A DNA stretch of 64,000 nt, taken from the NCBI GenBank assembly GCA_913020435.1, contig CAJVZZ010000001.1:44105-108104 (forward strand), in the 5' to 3' direction. The notes under the pieces are model-generated. The model ran no database searches. It was not told where the DNA came from and was given only the letters and a program-made list of their open reading frames with translations. Below, piece after piece: positions 1-8,906 of this stretch. Made by a program: the position numbers and the translations under genes. The first letter of the stretch is position 1; every line of letters begins with the position of its first letter. The stretch comes from an uncultured Flavobacteriales bacterium. Its GTDB lineage: Bacteria; Bacteroidota; Bacteroidia; Flavobacteriales_G; Salibacteraceae.

Positions 1-1
1 T

Positions 2-406
2 TACAAAGGCAAGAAAATATTAATAGTAAATACTGCTTCTAAGTGTGGTTATACCAAACAATATGAGCAGTTACAAGAGCTACATGCAAAATATGGAAGT
101 AACATTGTTGTAGTTGGATTCCCCGCAAATAATTTCGGGAAACAAGAACCAGGTTCTAATGAAGAAATCGAGTCCTTCTGTAAAAAGAATTACGGAGTAT
201 CTTTTCCAATGGCGGCTAAAGTTTCTGTTAAAGGAGATGACACCCATCCTCTATTCACTTGGTTAAATGCTTTAGAAAATCCAGACTTCACAGGAAACAT
301 TAATTGGAATTTTGAAAAATTCATGATTGATGAAAACGGTAAGTTAATCCACAGATATCGATCAAGAACTTCTCCAATGGACGAAGAAATTACGAGTATC
401 CTTTAG
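2..406 (+). CDS. Glutathione peroxidase family protein (5' partial)
   Basis: The reading frame is open from the window edge, so the N-terminus is missing; an internal Met at 209 is not the true start. The visible 134 residues match the thioredoxin-fold glutathione peroxidase family, which reduces peroxides with thiol donors. Seen: the peroxidatic cysteine in NTASKCGYT, the conserved GFPANNFGKQEPG segment with its Gln-bearing motif, and the NWNFEKFMID motif with catalytic Trp/Asn near the end. Cys replaces selenocysteine, as usual in bacteria, so the physiological donor is probably thioredoxin (inference). It ends at a shared hairpin terminator with the convergent gene that follows. Confidence 0.9.
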   Translation, partial: YKGKKILIVNTASKCGYTKQYEQLQELHAKYGSNIVVVGFPANNFGKQEPGSNEEIESFCKKNYGVSFPMAAKVSVKGDDTHPLFTWLNALENPDFTGNINWNFEKFMIDENGKLIHRYRSRTSPMDEEITSIL

Positions 407-432
407 GAAACAGTTCGATTAAAAAGTTCAAT

Positions 433-467
433 AAAAAAGGGGTGCAGTTATTTGCTCCCCTTTTTTT
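433..467. terminator. Bidirectional hairpin terminator
   Basis: An A-run, GGGGTGCA, a short loop, TGCTCCCC and a T-run form a stem with A and T tracts on both sides. It sits between two convergent genes and can stop transcription from either strand. Confidence 0.75.
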
Positions 468-487
468 ATTCTATTTAATTCAAGCTG

Positions 488-2767
488 CTATTGCAAAACA
501 ATTTGTTTAAAGCCTTTACTAGTGTTGTCCGTTAGCTCAAGGAAGTATACACCTGATTCCAAATTTGAAATATCAAACTCGAAGCTTTCTAGCTCTTCAA
601 CAGAACTAAACGAGTAACGTTTGTGCTGGGTTCCATCGACTGAATACAAAGCGCCAGTAACTCGAGAATTAAAATTTTCAACCTGAATATTGAACCGTCC
701 ATTATTAGGATTGGGGAATAACGAAAAAGCATAATCAATTACTGACTCATCAAGTACTGATGCGAACTCAATTATTCTATTACTTATACCGTAAGCCATT
801 GGTTTGTTTCCAAAGAAAGCCGCATGCACGTCAACATTATAATGCGGATTATAACCTGCATTACAATCTACACAAGTACTGCCAGAAACACAGTTTGGGT
901 TATTGGGATGACAAAAATCTCTGTAGTTGCTCTGAAATTTATAATCCAAGTCTATAGAAGCAGCACTTTTGAAAGTACTCAAATTGACAATATTTGGAGG
1001 CGCAATAGCCCCAGGACACCAACCCGCTCTATCATATGGCCAAGTACCTTGTTGGTTAAGACAATTGTCAGGATTAGGGTCACAATCGTTCCATAAATCT
1101 TGTTCATATTCTTTATTTCCATTCACCAATAAATCGTGTTTGGCACGATAAAATTCCGCAGCATTTCCTGTATTATTTTGTCCCCATCCGTGACCAGAAG
1201 TTGACATAATCAGAGAAATTTCCTCAGTATTTCTAGGAATATACACCTTTTTCTGCGGCACAGGCTCAAGGTTGGCAATATTGCCAAAATCAAATGCACC
1301 ATCCCAAACTTCAGTAAGGGTAGAATAGGTGTATTTTGGTGTTCCCCTTATGTATTCAAAATCTAAAGTAAGCTGCCAACCTCCAGTTCCCCATGTATCT
1401 ATGAACACATGAAAATCAACTGTTCCTTGAAGTAAAGAAGCATATTCCGTTACATCAATTTCGTGATTACACCCAACATTATATGGAGTCATGTAACGAA
1501 TAATTTGAATCCAATCTCCTCCTGGAGCCTTGATATCAAAATGTGCCCAACGATCCCAATCGTCACAATTTCCATTTGGACATTCAACGTTTAGCTTAGC
1601 AATAACTTTATCGTAAGTGCCTACAAATTGCGGTAGATCATGTGCTCCATAGTAATCCCTGCTGTTAGCAGTTTGAAATTCGATTACAACGTCGTCCAAG
1701 CTCGTTACCGTTTTAGTGGAACCACCTTCAATAATATTTATTGTTTTTGATAAATTGGCAGTTTCACCATTAGAGGCAATAGTTGTCATATTTACAATAT
1801 AACTTTTAAAGTTTTTTGGTTTCCAAGCTAGGTAATAGCTGCCTTGACTAATCTCTCTTGCAGTTACAATTTCGCCTTCTATTTCAATCTCAATTTTATC
1901 AATACTCAAAAAATCTTTTTCATCAATATCTGCATCAACATAAATCATATAAATACCATTGGAATCCGCCAGCTCAATAGGATAGCTTTCCGTTAATCGA
2001 GTTGACATAGTAGGCTTGTATGTTGCAAGATCAATTACATCAAATTCGATATCTGTAGAATTTTGATAATGGGTTGCAGTTCCATTTATAGAAGCTCTAA
2101 CGATTACTTTTCCAGCTTGTTTTGTTAAGCTTAGGGTAGAACCATTTACTGCGGCTGGACCAGATACTATGGCGTAAGTTAACGTTCCTGAGCCATTAGA
2201 ATTTGCAATAAGCTGAATAGGGTCTGAGTTGGTTTCTTTTTTGGTAATTTCTGTAAAACGAATTGGCTGATTTTGTTTGCCAGTAGACGCGCAGGTGTTT
2301 TTGAAAAATCTTAACTCCGACAATTGTAGATCTCCAGCCGTAGAAGTGCATTTTAGTTTGATATAACGGCCTTTAATGGCGCCAAAGTAAATTGTGTCAG
2401 AAGTATTGCTTTTAGAGTAATCACCAAGTCCAAACTGCTCTCCTTGACCCCATTGAGAAGAAATATTCGTTACGAAAATTTCAAAGTTGTTTATTTTACC
2501 ACTTCCTGTCCAACGCGTTTTATAGCTCATCGCAGTTATATCCTGCAGCGAACCTATATCTACGACAATTTCATGGTCAGTTCCGCCTTTGGTTCTCCAC
2601 CTTGAGTTGTTGTCTGAATCAAAAGTTTTATCTCCAGTATTTGAGCCATTTTCAGAAGAGATAGAGTTAACAGAGTAATTTGCAGGCGCAATTAAAATAG
2701 TATCGCATTGGGCTTTTGCAATAATAGCTATTGTTATTAATGCAATCGAAAGTATAATATTTTTCAT
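488..2767 (-). CDS. Secreted discoidin-domain, PNGase F-like protein with T9SS type A sorting domain
   Basis: The protein has 759 residues. Residues 1-20 are a Sec signal peptide ending KAQ. Residues 25-157 look like an F5/8-type C (discoidin) carbohydrate-binding domain. Residues 165-350 are Ig/cadherin-like linker. Residues 385-655 resemble peptide-N-glycosidase F, which cleaves N-glycans from asparagine. Shared landmarks are CDDWDRWAHF (Asp405 aligns with PNGase F Asp60), AAEFYRAKH (Glu538 aligns with Glu206) and the near-identical PYDRAGWCPG. The position of PNGase F Glu118 is Asp457 here (IDTW instead of TETW). Residues 680-759 (LFPNPNNGRFN to the end) are a T9SS type A sorting domain, so the protein is exported and surface-attached or released. 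Substrate is inferred, not shown. A perfect -7 box lies 20 bases upstream. Confidence 0.85.
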   Translation of the reverse strand: MKNIILSIALITIAIIAKAQCDTILIAPANYSVNSISSENGSNTGDKTFDSDNNSRWRTKGGTDHEIVVDIGSLQDITAMSYKTRWTGSGKINNFEIFVTNISSQWGQGEQFGLGDYSKSNTSDTIYFGAIKGRYIKLKCTSTAGDLQLSELRFFKNTCASTGKQNQPIRFTEITKKETNSDPIQLIANSNGSGTLTYAIVSGPAAVNGSTLSLTKQAGKVIVRASINGTATHYQNSTDIEFDVIDLATYKPTMSTRLTESYPIELADSNGIYMIYVDADIDEKDFLSIDKIEIEIEGEIVTAREISQGSYYLAWKPKNFKSYIVNMTTIASNGETANLSKTINIIEGGSTKTVTSLDDVVIEFQTANSRDYYGAHDLPQFVGTYDKVIAKLNVECPNGNCDDWDRWAHFDIKAPGGDWIQIIRYMTPYNVGCNHEIDVTEYASLLQGTVDFHVFIDTWGTGGWQLTLDFEYIRGTPKYTYSTLTEVWDGAFDFGNIANLEPVPQKKVYIPRNTEEISLIMSTSGHGWGQNNTGNAAEFYRAKHDLLVNGNKEYEQDLWNDCDPNPDNCLNQQGTWPYDRAGWCPGAIAPPNIVNLSTFKSAASIDLDYKFQSNYRDFCHPNNPNCVSGSTCVDCNAGYNPHYNVDVHAAFFGNKPMAYGISNRIIEFASVLDESVIDYAFSLFPNPNNGRFNIQVENFNSRVTGALYSVDGTQHKRYSFSSVEELESFEFDISNLESGVYFLELTDNTSKGFKQIVLQ

Positions 2768-2787
2768 TTTGAATATTGTATTTGTAA

Positions 2788-2795
2788 CAAATGTA
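2788..2795 (-). promoter_or_regulatory. Bacteroidota -7 box (TACATTTG)
   Basis: On the minus strand the bases read TACATTTG, a perfect match to TAnnTTTG, 20 bases before the start of the PNGase F-like gene. No clear -33 TTG was picked out. Confidence 0.55.
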
Positions 2796-2876
2796 GCTGT
2801 TGAACAATAATTTGCTTAGAATAAATTCATAATAAACTGCATTTTCATTTTTAATACAGAGAAGCTCAGAAAACGT

Positions 2877-4349
2877 TTACTTAGCCATAGTTGGTTTTCC
2901 GGCAGTCGAAACAAAGAGAAGACCAAGTATAGTTAGCAACGCATTTAGAATTAACAGCTCAAAGCCGAAGGTATAGTCGAATAGTTTTAGACTAAAATCT
3001 TTCAGGAAATAACAAAATATCGGGCTAATAATGCAGATTAAGGGAATCCAACGATCGTTTGCTTCTTTTTTACTTAGAATTCCAAAAGCGAACATTCCAA
3101 GCAATGGACCATAGGTGTATCCGGCCGCTATAAAAAGAGATTTAATTACACTTTCATTATTTATCATTTGAAAGCCAGTAATCACAATTAATAAAACGAT
3201 TGACATTCCTACATGTACGAGTTTTCTTGTTTTAGCTGGATTCAGAAAATTCTTTCGTTCAATTCCTAAAATATCAACGCAAAAGCTGGTGGTTAAGGCT
3301 GTTAAAGCTGAATCGGCGCTGGAATATGCTGCTGCAATTAAACCCAATATAAACAGCATACCAACCACTGGCCCTAGATATCCACCAACTGCAAGCATAG
3401 GGTAGAGGTAATCCGCTTTTTCGGGTAATGGGATTCCTTGTTGGCTGATGAAAATGTATAAGACTGCTCCAAGCGTTAGAAATAAGAGGTTGACTAATAC
3501 TAGACTAGTACTGAACCAAAACATGTTTTTTTGCGCATCTCTTAAGTTTCTGCAGGTTAGGTTTTTTTGCATCATATCTTGGTCAAGCCCGGTCATGGCT
3601 ATAGCTATAAATGTTCCTGCTAGAAATTGTTTCCAGAAGAATTTTCCAGATTTCCAGTCGTCGAAAAAGAATATTTGAGAGTATTCGTGGTTTGCAATGG
3701 TCTCGATTAATCCATATTCGCCAGCTAAATTAAGTTCGTTTCCAACTACATAAAGTGTTACACCAACTGCAGTGAGCATGAACAAAGTTTGTAGAGTGTC
3801 AGTATATACTATGGTTTTAATTCCTCCTCTAAACGTATACAACCAAATGAGAAGTATTGTGAGCAACACAGTAACGAAAAAGGGTATATCCCAGTTTAAA
3901 GGTTTAAAAATGGCCAGTTGAAATACCATAGCCACTAAATAGAGGCGAAAAGAAGCTCCAAGAACTCTACTTATCAAAAAGAACCAAGCACCGGTTTTGT
4001 AAGCTCTAAATCCAAAACGCGATTCTAAGTAACTATAAATTGAAACGAGATTCATTTTGTAATACAGAGGCATCAGCACTAAGCCTATTACTAAATACCC
4101 TACTAAGTAACCCAACACCATTTGCATGTAGCTGAACTGGCTAGTTGCTACCCAGCCAGGAACCGAAATGAAAGTTACCCCTGACAAGCTTGTTCCAATC
4201 ATTCCAAAAGCTACGATGTACCATGGAGATTGTCGGTTTCCTGTGAAAAATGCCTCATTGGAATTGTTTTTGGAGGTAGTGAAATACGAAATTCCTATAA
4301 GAAAGGCGAAGTAGCCTAGAATAAAAAGTATAATGATGAGTGGAGACAT
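2877..4349 (-). CDS. Sodium:solute symporter (SSS family)
   Basis: A 490-residue polytopic membrane protein with about 13 hydrophobic helices. The N-terminal part (FFTGNRQSPWYIVAFGMIG followed by SLSGVTFISVPGW) is the signature of the SSS family, which couples uptake of sugars, amino acids or similar small solutes to sodium influx. Length fits the family. The conserved GLDQDMMQ stretch near residue 255 and the SADSALTALTTSF segment near residue 345 also fit. The substrate cannot be told from sequence. It stands alone, divergent from recR. A one-mismatch -7 box (TTTCTTTG at 4354-4361) ends four bases before the start codon. Confidence 0.9.
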   Translation of the reverse strand: MSPLIIILFILGYFAFLIGISYFTTSKNNSNEAFFTGNRQSPWYIVAFGMIGTSLSGVTFISVPGWVATSQFSYMQMVLGYLVGYLVIGLVLMPLYYKMNLVSIYSYLESRFGFRAYKTGAWFFLISRVLGASFRLYLVAMVFQLAIFKPLNWDIPFFVTVLLTILLIWLYTFRGGIKTIVYTDTLQTLFMLTAVGVTLYVVGNELNLAGEYGLIETIANHEYSQIFFFDDWKSGKFFWKQFLAGTFIAIAMTGLDQDMMQKNLTCRNLRDAQKNMFWFSTSLVLVNLLFLTLGAVLYIFISQQGIPLPEKADYLYPMLAVGGYLGPVVGMLFILGLIAAAYSSADSALTALTTSFCVDILGIERKNFLNPAKTRKLVHVGMSIVLLIVITGFQMINNESVIKSLFIAAGYTYGPLLGMFAFGILSKKEANDRWIPLICIISPIFCYFLKDFSLKLFDYTFGFELLILNALLTILGLLFVSTAGKPTMAK

Positions 4350-4441
4350 TCTGCAAAGAAATCATTAGCTGAAGTGATTTATTGGGTTCTACTACATTTT
4401 CATGCACATTCAGAAGTTGAATAGCATAATTTTACCGCCTC

Positions 4442-5059
4442 ATGGAATTACCTTCAAAATACCTTCAAGAAGCAGTAGAAGCTATCGCCAGTTTACCTGG
4501 TATTGGAAGAAAATCAGCGCTTAGATTGACGTTGCATTTATTGCGACGAGACAATTTGGAAGTGAACCAATTTGCGAATGCAATCACTAGCATGAAGGAA
4601 AATGTAAAGTTTTGCGATACATGTGGGAATATTTCGGATGGTCCAAAATGTAATATCTGTACTCAATCTAAAAGAGACCAGTCGGTTATTTGTGTGGTTG
4701 AAGATTTGCGGGATGTGTTAGCAATTGAATCGACTCAGTTGTTTCAGGGATTATATCATGTTTTGGGTGGAATAATTTCTCCTATGGATGGAATAGGACC
4801 AAGTGATTTGAATATTTCATCATTATTTGGTAGGGTAGAATCCGGTAAAGTATCAGAAATCATTTTAGCGTTAAATGCAACCATGGAAGGAGATACAACC
4901 TCCTTTTATTTGTACAAAAAACTAGAATCATTTGAATGCAAGGTAACCTCGATTGCGAGAGGAGTTAGCATTGGAGATGAATTGCAGTACACCGATGAAA
5001 TTACGTTGGGTCGTAGCATACAGCACAGAACACCCTTCGAACAAACGTTGTCTAGATAG
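4442..5059 (+). CDS. recR: Recombination mediator protein RecR
   Basis: This 205-residue protein has the normal RecR length. It shows the helix-hairpin-helix region near the N-terminus (LPGIGRKSALRL), the four-cysteine zinc finger CDTCGNISDGPKCNIC at about residues 59-74, and a Toprim domain starting VICVVEDLRDVLAIE. RecR works with RecF and RecO to load RecA on gapped DNA in the cytoplasm. It is a single-gene unit, divergent from the symporter and convergent with der. Confidence 0.97.
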   Translation: MELPSKYLQEAVEAIASLPGIGRKSALRLTLHLLRRDNLEVNQFANAITSMKENVKFCDTCGNISDGPKCNICTQSKRDQSVICVVEDLRDVLAIESTQLFQGLYHVLGGIISPMDGIGPSDLNISSLFGRVESGKVSEIILALNATMEGDTTSFYLYKKLESFECKVTSIARGVSIGDELQYTDEITLGRSIQHRTPFEQTLSR

Positions 5060-5166
5060 TTTGATGCGTTAACTGATGCATAATATGATCTTACCCAGCC
5101 GCCTATATTATGGTAGGTTTCAGGATTTTACCTCATGTTAGACAACTGATTGAAAAAACAAATAGT

Positions 5167-6474
5167 CTACTTCGCTCTAAAGAAAATCGAAATAGGAACT
5201 CCTGTAAAATCGTAATGTTTTCTAAGCTTATTTTCTATAAACCGTTTATACGGTTCCTTAATGTATTGAGGTAAATTACAATAAAAAGCAAATGTTGGAT
5301 AACGCACAGGAAGTTGGGTTATATACTTGATTTTAATGTGTTTACCTTTAAGCGCTGGTGGAGGACTTTTCTCAATGATAGGCAGTAGCAAATCATTTAA
5401 TTCACTAGTTTTTATTTTTTGAGCACGACTTTCATAAACAGCGACGGCTCTTTCGAGTGTCTTGTGTAATCGTTGTTTTTCATGAACAGAAACAAACAGT
5501 ACATCAACGTCGTCAAAAGGTTCCAACTTTTCTTTTATGCTTATTTCCAGATCGCGAGAAGTATTGGTTTCTTTATTGATCAAATCCCATTTATTAAACA
5601 GTACAACAACTCCTTTGTTGTTTTTGATCGCTAGTCCAATAATATTGAGATCTTGAGAGCTAATTCCTTCTACGGCATCAATCATCACAATACACACATC
5701 AGCTCGTTCGAGAGCCTTAATGGCTCGCATAACAGAATAGAACTCTAGATCTTCATGTACTTTTTTCTTTCTGCGGATACCAGCTGTATCGACCAATACA
5801 AAGTCAAATCCATAGGCATTGAATCGGATATCGTTTGTATCTCTGGTTGTACCAGCAATATCGGTTACAATGTTTCTTTCTTGACCGATTAAAGAATTAA
5901 TCAAAGATGATTTTCCTGCATTTGGCCTTCCAACTACAGCAAAACGGGCAAGGCCTTCATATTCATCAACAAAATCTGTATCCGGCAATGCCTTTACTAT
6001 TCCGTCTAAAACATCACCTGTGCCACTTCCATTGATAGAGGAAACACAATAATACTCTTCAAGCCCCAAAGCATAGAACTCAACTGCATCCTCAGCACGT
6101 TTATGGTTGTCAACTTTGTTTACCACCAGAAAAACCTTCTTTTGGCTTTGTCGAAGCAATTGCGCAACTTCTTGATCTAAGTCTACAATTCCAGTCATTA
6201 CATCAACAATAAACACAATCACTTGTGCCTCATCAATTGCAACTTGAACTTGCTTACGAATTTCAGCATCGAACACATTGTCTGAGTTTTTGACATAACC
6301 ACCTGTATCTACAACAGTAAAATCTTTACCATTCCAGTTGGTTTTTCCATAATGGCGATCTCTTGTCACACCACTAAACTCATCAACGATGGCATCGCGT
6401 GTACCGACTAGTCGGTTAAAAAAAGTAGATTTTCCAACATTTGGACGGCCAACAATTGCTACAACTGAATTCAT
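5167..6474 (-). CDS. der: Ribosome biogenesis GTPase Der (EngA)
   Basis: The 435 residues hold two tandem GTPase domains and a C-terminal KH-like domain, the arrangement unique to Der. First domain: GRPNVGKST (residues 8-16), DTGG and NKVD. Second domain: GRPNAGKSS (about 181), DTAG and NKWD. Der acts in assembly of the large ribosomal subunit. It lies directly downstream of era on the same strand with a 54-base gap, so the two ribosome-assembly GTPases are probably co-transcribed in part. Confidence 0.98.
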   Translation of the reverse strand: MNSVVAIVGRPNVGKSTFFNRLVGTRDAIVDEFSGVTRDRHYGKTNWNGKDFTVVDTGGYVKNSDNVFDAEIRKQVQVAIDEAQVIVFIVDVMTGIVDLDQEVAQLLRQSQKKVFLVVNKVDNHKRAEDAVEFYALGLEEYYCVSSINGSGTGDVLDGIVKALPDTDFVDEYEGLARFAVVGRPNAGKSSLINSLIGQERNIVTDIAGTTRDTNDIRFNAYGFDFVLVDTAGIRRKKKVHEDLEFYSVMRAIKALERADVCIVMIDAVEGISSQDLNIIGLAIKNNKGVVVLFNKWDLINKETNTSRDLEISIKEKLEPFDDVDVLFVSVHEKQRLHKTLERAVAVYESRAQKIKTSELNDLLLPIIEKSPPPALKGKHIKIKYITQLPVRYPTFAFYCNLPQYIKEPYKRFIENKLRKHYDFTGVPISIFFRAK

Positions 6475-6528
6475 TTTTCGGTAATTTTTTGCAAAGAAAC
6501 ACTTATTTAAATGCTGAAGGGGTAAAGC

Positions 6529-7410
6529 TTAGTTTAAGTATCCAAATCGTTTTAGCTCAGGATTTTTGTTACGCCAGTCTTTATTCACTTTTACATACAT
6601 TTCTAAAAAGACTTTTTTATCCAGAAAAACTTCCATTTCCTTTCTTGCTTCAGTCCCAACTCTCTTTAGACCTAGTCCTTTGTGCCCAATGACAATACCC
6701 TTTTGACTGTCACGTTCAACATAAATTTCAGCCCTAATTCTCGTAATAGTTGGTTCTTCTTTAAACTCTTCAATTACCACTTCACAGGCATAAGGAATTT
6801 CTTTTTTGTAATGATTGAAGATTTTTTCTCTGATTATCTCAGACATAAAAAATCGCATGGGCTTGTCTGTAATCTCATCTTTAGGAAAATAAGCCGGAGA
6901 TTCAGGAAGATTTCTAAGAATATGATCCCAAACCGGTTGAATGTTGGCTCCATGTAATGCGGAAATAGGAATTACTGTTGCTTTGGGCATTCTTTCTTTC
7001 CAGAGATTAACTTGTCCTTCTAAAGTTTCCTGATCGCTGAGGTCAATTTTATTGAGAACAACTATGACAGGAATGTGCATTTCTTGCACTTTTCGGAAGA
7101 TTTCTTCATTCTTTATTTTCGTTTCTCCTACTTCACTGACAAATAATAGAATATCGGCATCTTGCAATGAACTCTGTACGAAATTCATCATGCCTTCGTG
7201 CATTTTGTAAGCAGGAGTAAGGATTCCAGGGGTATCTGAGTACACAATTTGAAAGTCTTCACCAGATACAATACCTTGTATTCGATGTCTTGTTGTCTGT
7301 GCTTTTGAAGTAATTATTGATAGCTTTTCACCGACTAACTTATTCATTAGCGTGCTTTTACCAACATTAGGGTTGCCTATGATGTTTACAAATCCAGCTT
7401 TGTGCGACAT
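6529..7410 (-). CDS. era: GTPase Era
   Basis: The 293-residue protein carries one Ras-like GTPase domain (GNPNVGKSTL at residues 12-21, DTPG, NKID) and a C-terminal KH domain (about residues 205-285, with VIGHKGLGLKRVG). Era binds the 3' end of 16S rRNA and helps mature the small ribosomal subunit. It starts 21 bases after a perfect -7 box (7431-7438), and a tRNA gene is transcribed divergently from the same short intergenic stretch. Confidence 0.98.
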   Translation of the reverse strand: MSHKAGFVNIIGNPNVGKSTLMNKLVGEKLSIITSKAQTTRHRIQGIVSGEDFQIVYSDTPGILTPAYKMHEGMMNFVQSSLQDADILLFVSEVGETKIKNEEIFRKVQEMHIPVIVVLNKIDLSDQETLEGQVNLWKERMPKATVIPISALHGANIQPVWDHILRNLPESPAYFPKDEITDKPMRFFMSEIIREKIFNHYKKEIPYACEVVIEEFKEEPTITRIRAEIYVERDSQKGIVIGHKGLGLKRVGTEARKEMEVFLDKKVFLEMYVKVNKDWRNKNPELKRFGYLN

Positions 7411-7430
7411 ATTTTAGTTTTATTTAGGTG

Positions 7431-7438
7431 CAAAATTA
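7431..7438 (-). promoter_or_regulatory. -7 box for era (TAATTTTG)
   Basis: The minus strand reads TAATTTTG, a perfect TAnnTTTG match 21 bases before the era start codon. It sits back to back with the tRNA promoter box at 7450-7457. Confidence 0.6.
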
Positions 7439-7449
7439 AAGAAAGGATG

Positions 7450-7457
7450 TATATTTG
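7450..7457 (+). promoter_or_regulatory. -7 box for the initiator tRNA (TATATTTG)
   Basis: TATATTTG matches TAnnTTTG and lies 37 bases before the first base of the tRNA, which leaves room for a short 5' leader that would be removed by RNase P. Confidence 0.65.
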
Positions 7458-7493
7458 CAGCCGCGAAATTAACCAATACCAACAAAGATATAT

Positions 7494-7598
<105 letters not shown>

Positions 7599-7603
7599 AT
7601 TAC

Positions 7604-7858
7604 ATGAATTTATTTGTCGTTTATACATTAAAGTCAAATCTTAACGATAAGCGATATATCGGTTTTACCAGCAACTTGATAAACCGATTTCACTCACACA
7701 ATACATTTGGAACAAAAGGTTGGACAATTAATTCTCGTCTATGGAGAGTAATTTACGTTGAGTTTTTTGAGTCCAAGCAAGAAGCTATGAAGAGAAAACA
7801 GTTTTTAAAATCAGGCCAAGGCAGGGCGTGGCTAAAGTTGAACGTAAAAGATTACTAG
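7604..7858 (+). CDS. Small GIY-YIG nuclease-domain protein
   Basis: The 84-residue protein is a stand-alone GIY-YIG domain of the UvrC-like, UPF0213 type. Seen: VVYTLKS with KRYIGFTSNL following (the GIY and YIG elements), the conserved Arg-Phe-His-Asn stretch RFHSHN, a later Glu in YVEFFESKQEA, and the typical end KRKQFLKSGQGRAWL. Such domains cut DNA; single-domain copies have unknown roles. The start codon is five bases after the tRNA terminator, so there is no room for an ordinary promoter. The gene is enclosed by two copies of the tRNA 3' end, which suggests it arrived as a small mobile cassette. Confidence 0.85.
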   Translation: MNLFVVYTLKSNLNDKRYIGFTSNLINRFHSHNTFGTKGWTINSRLWRVIYVEFFESKQEAMKRKQFLKSGQGRAWLKLNVKDY

Positions 7859-7884
7859 TAGGGATCTTATTCGCCAGAGACGGA

Positions 7885-7942
7885 CGCAGTTTCGAGTCCA
7901 GTCCCCGCAACTAGAAAAGCCGCTTTTGGAGCGGCTTTTTTT
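7885..7942 (+). repeat. Direct repeat copy 2: decayed tRNA-fMet 3' end plus terminator
   Basis: This copy matches 7541-7598 except at three bases: G to T at 7890, T to A at 7900 and A to G at 7929. The first two break pairs in the T-stem, so it is no longer under tRNA selection. The terminator hairpin (7915-7942) remains intact and could end transcription of the GIY-YIG gene. Upstream of 7885 the similarity to the tRNA stops. Confidence 0.9.
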
Positions 7943-8050
7943 GAATAAATAGTCAAGTTATAAATTATTAATGATTTGATTTGAGTAGATAATGGTTTTC
8001 CAAATAATTGTATAGTATTGTATTTTATTAATTGTTTCAAACTTATTTTT

Positions 8051-8272
8051 ATGAAAAAAATGCTAATGATTGCAGCAGCAGGACTAATGATTGCTGGAAT
8101 GTCTTCTTGTAAAAAAGATTATACATGTACTTGTACGGCTGCAGGTGTAACAATTTTTGGAGTAACGACTCCAGATGTATCATCTTCTACTACAATTAAA
8201 GATACGAAAAGTAACGCTAAATCAACTTGCGAAGGTGCTTCAATGGAAGGTGTTACTTGTGTTATCGACTAG
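8051..8272 (+). CDS. Small cysteine-rich lipoprotein, CTC subgroup
   Basis: The ATG at 8051 gives a clean lipoprotein signal (MKKMLMIAAAGLMIAGMSSC), whereas an upstream in-frame ATG at 8018 would add a needless 11 residues. The mature protein of about 54 residues begins CKKDYTCTC and ends with two more cysteines (STCEG, VTCVID). Function is unknown. It is the first of four related genes between 8.05 and 10.48 kb; a fifth is at 60649-60930. All share a lipobox followed by [KT]K[DN][YQ]xC and a second Cys one or two residues on. It has its own terminator. Confidence 0.8.
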   Translation: MKKMLMIAAAGLMIAGMSSCKKDYTCTCTAAGVTIFGVTTPDVSSSTTIKDTKSNAKSTCEGASMEGVTCVID

Positions 8273-8296
8273 TTCACTAGAATTATATTATAAATT

Positions 8297-8322
8297 AAAA
8301 AGCCGCATTCTGTGGCTTTTTT
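8297..8322 (+). terminator. Hairpin terminator after the first small lipoprotein
   Basis: AAAAAGCCGCA, loop TTC, TGTGGCTTTTT with a T-run, 24 bases after the stop codon. Confidence 0.85.
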
Positions 8323-8483
8323 ATTACCCAAATTTTCAGAAGATAGAATTGTCAGAGACAATTTTTTATACTAAGCTCAGGGATTTTAAAGGAATAAGTT
8401 TCATGAATTATTCATGTTTTTAAACTGAATAATGCGGTTTTCTTTTATTATTGTATTCTCTTGTAACTTTTTAAATTTATTGT

Positions 8484-8720
8484 ATGAAAAAGATATTAAT
8501 GATTGTTGCTACAGTGCTCATAATAGCGGGACTGTCTTCTTGTAAAAAAGATTACGAATGTTGTTATGTAGATGCTAGTGGAACTAAATTAGATGCAACT
8601 TCTGGGTTTGGTTGTGCTACTGGAAATATGAGCAAAAGTGATGCTGAAGATTTAGATGCAAGAATGACTGCAGTTGCTGCCGCTGAATTCAATGGTACCG
8701 CTGCTTGTGAGAAAAAATAA
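8484..8720 (+). CDS. Small cysteine-rich lipoprotein, ECCY subgroup
   Basis: The 78-residue protein has a lipoprotein signal peptide ending GLSSC and a mature start CKKDYECCY. Further cysteines are in GFGCATG and AACEKK. The middle part, MSKSDAEDLDARM, is an acidic predicted helix shared with the next gene (MSENEVVDLEVRM), so the two are recent relatives. At DNA level the bases around the lipobox are almost identical to those of the 8051 gene. Function is unknown; localisation to the outer membrane or its periplasmic face is inferred from the lipobox. Confidence 0.8.
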   Translation: MKKILMIVATVLIIAGLSSCKKDYECCYVDASGTKLDATSGFGCATGNMSKSDAEDLDARMTAVAAAEFNGTAACEKK

Positions 8721-8737
8721 TAATAGTATTCTTTGTT

Positions 8738-8774
8738 AAAGCCGTGTTCAATAAAATGAATACGGCTTTTTTTT
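8738..8774 (+). terminator. Hairpin terminator after the second small lipoprotein
   Basis: AAAGCCGTGTTCA, a six-base loop, TGAATACGGCTTT and a long T-run form an extended stem, with a G:T pair and no gap. Confidence 0.85.
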
Positions 8775-8906
8775 GCTGTTTTTTGACAAAAAGGTTACAA
8801 TTTGTGCTGTTCCAATCACCAATAAATAGGATTTCAGAAATTTCATAAATTTAAGAAAGTGAATTCTTCAAATCATGTAATATTGTAAGAAGTTTAAAAA
8901 ACGAAA

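Noticed and set aside
7885..7942. A second tRNA gene
   Set aside because: Only the T-arm, acceptor strand and terminator are present, with two broken T-stem pairs and no D or anticodon arms.
8175..8423. 82-codon frame overlapping the first small lipoprotein
   Set aside because: It is out of frame with a clear lipoprotein gene, runs through its terminator and shows no domain.
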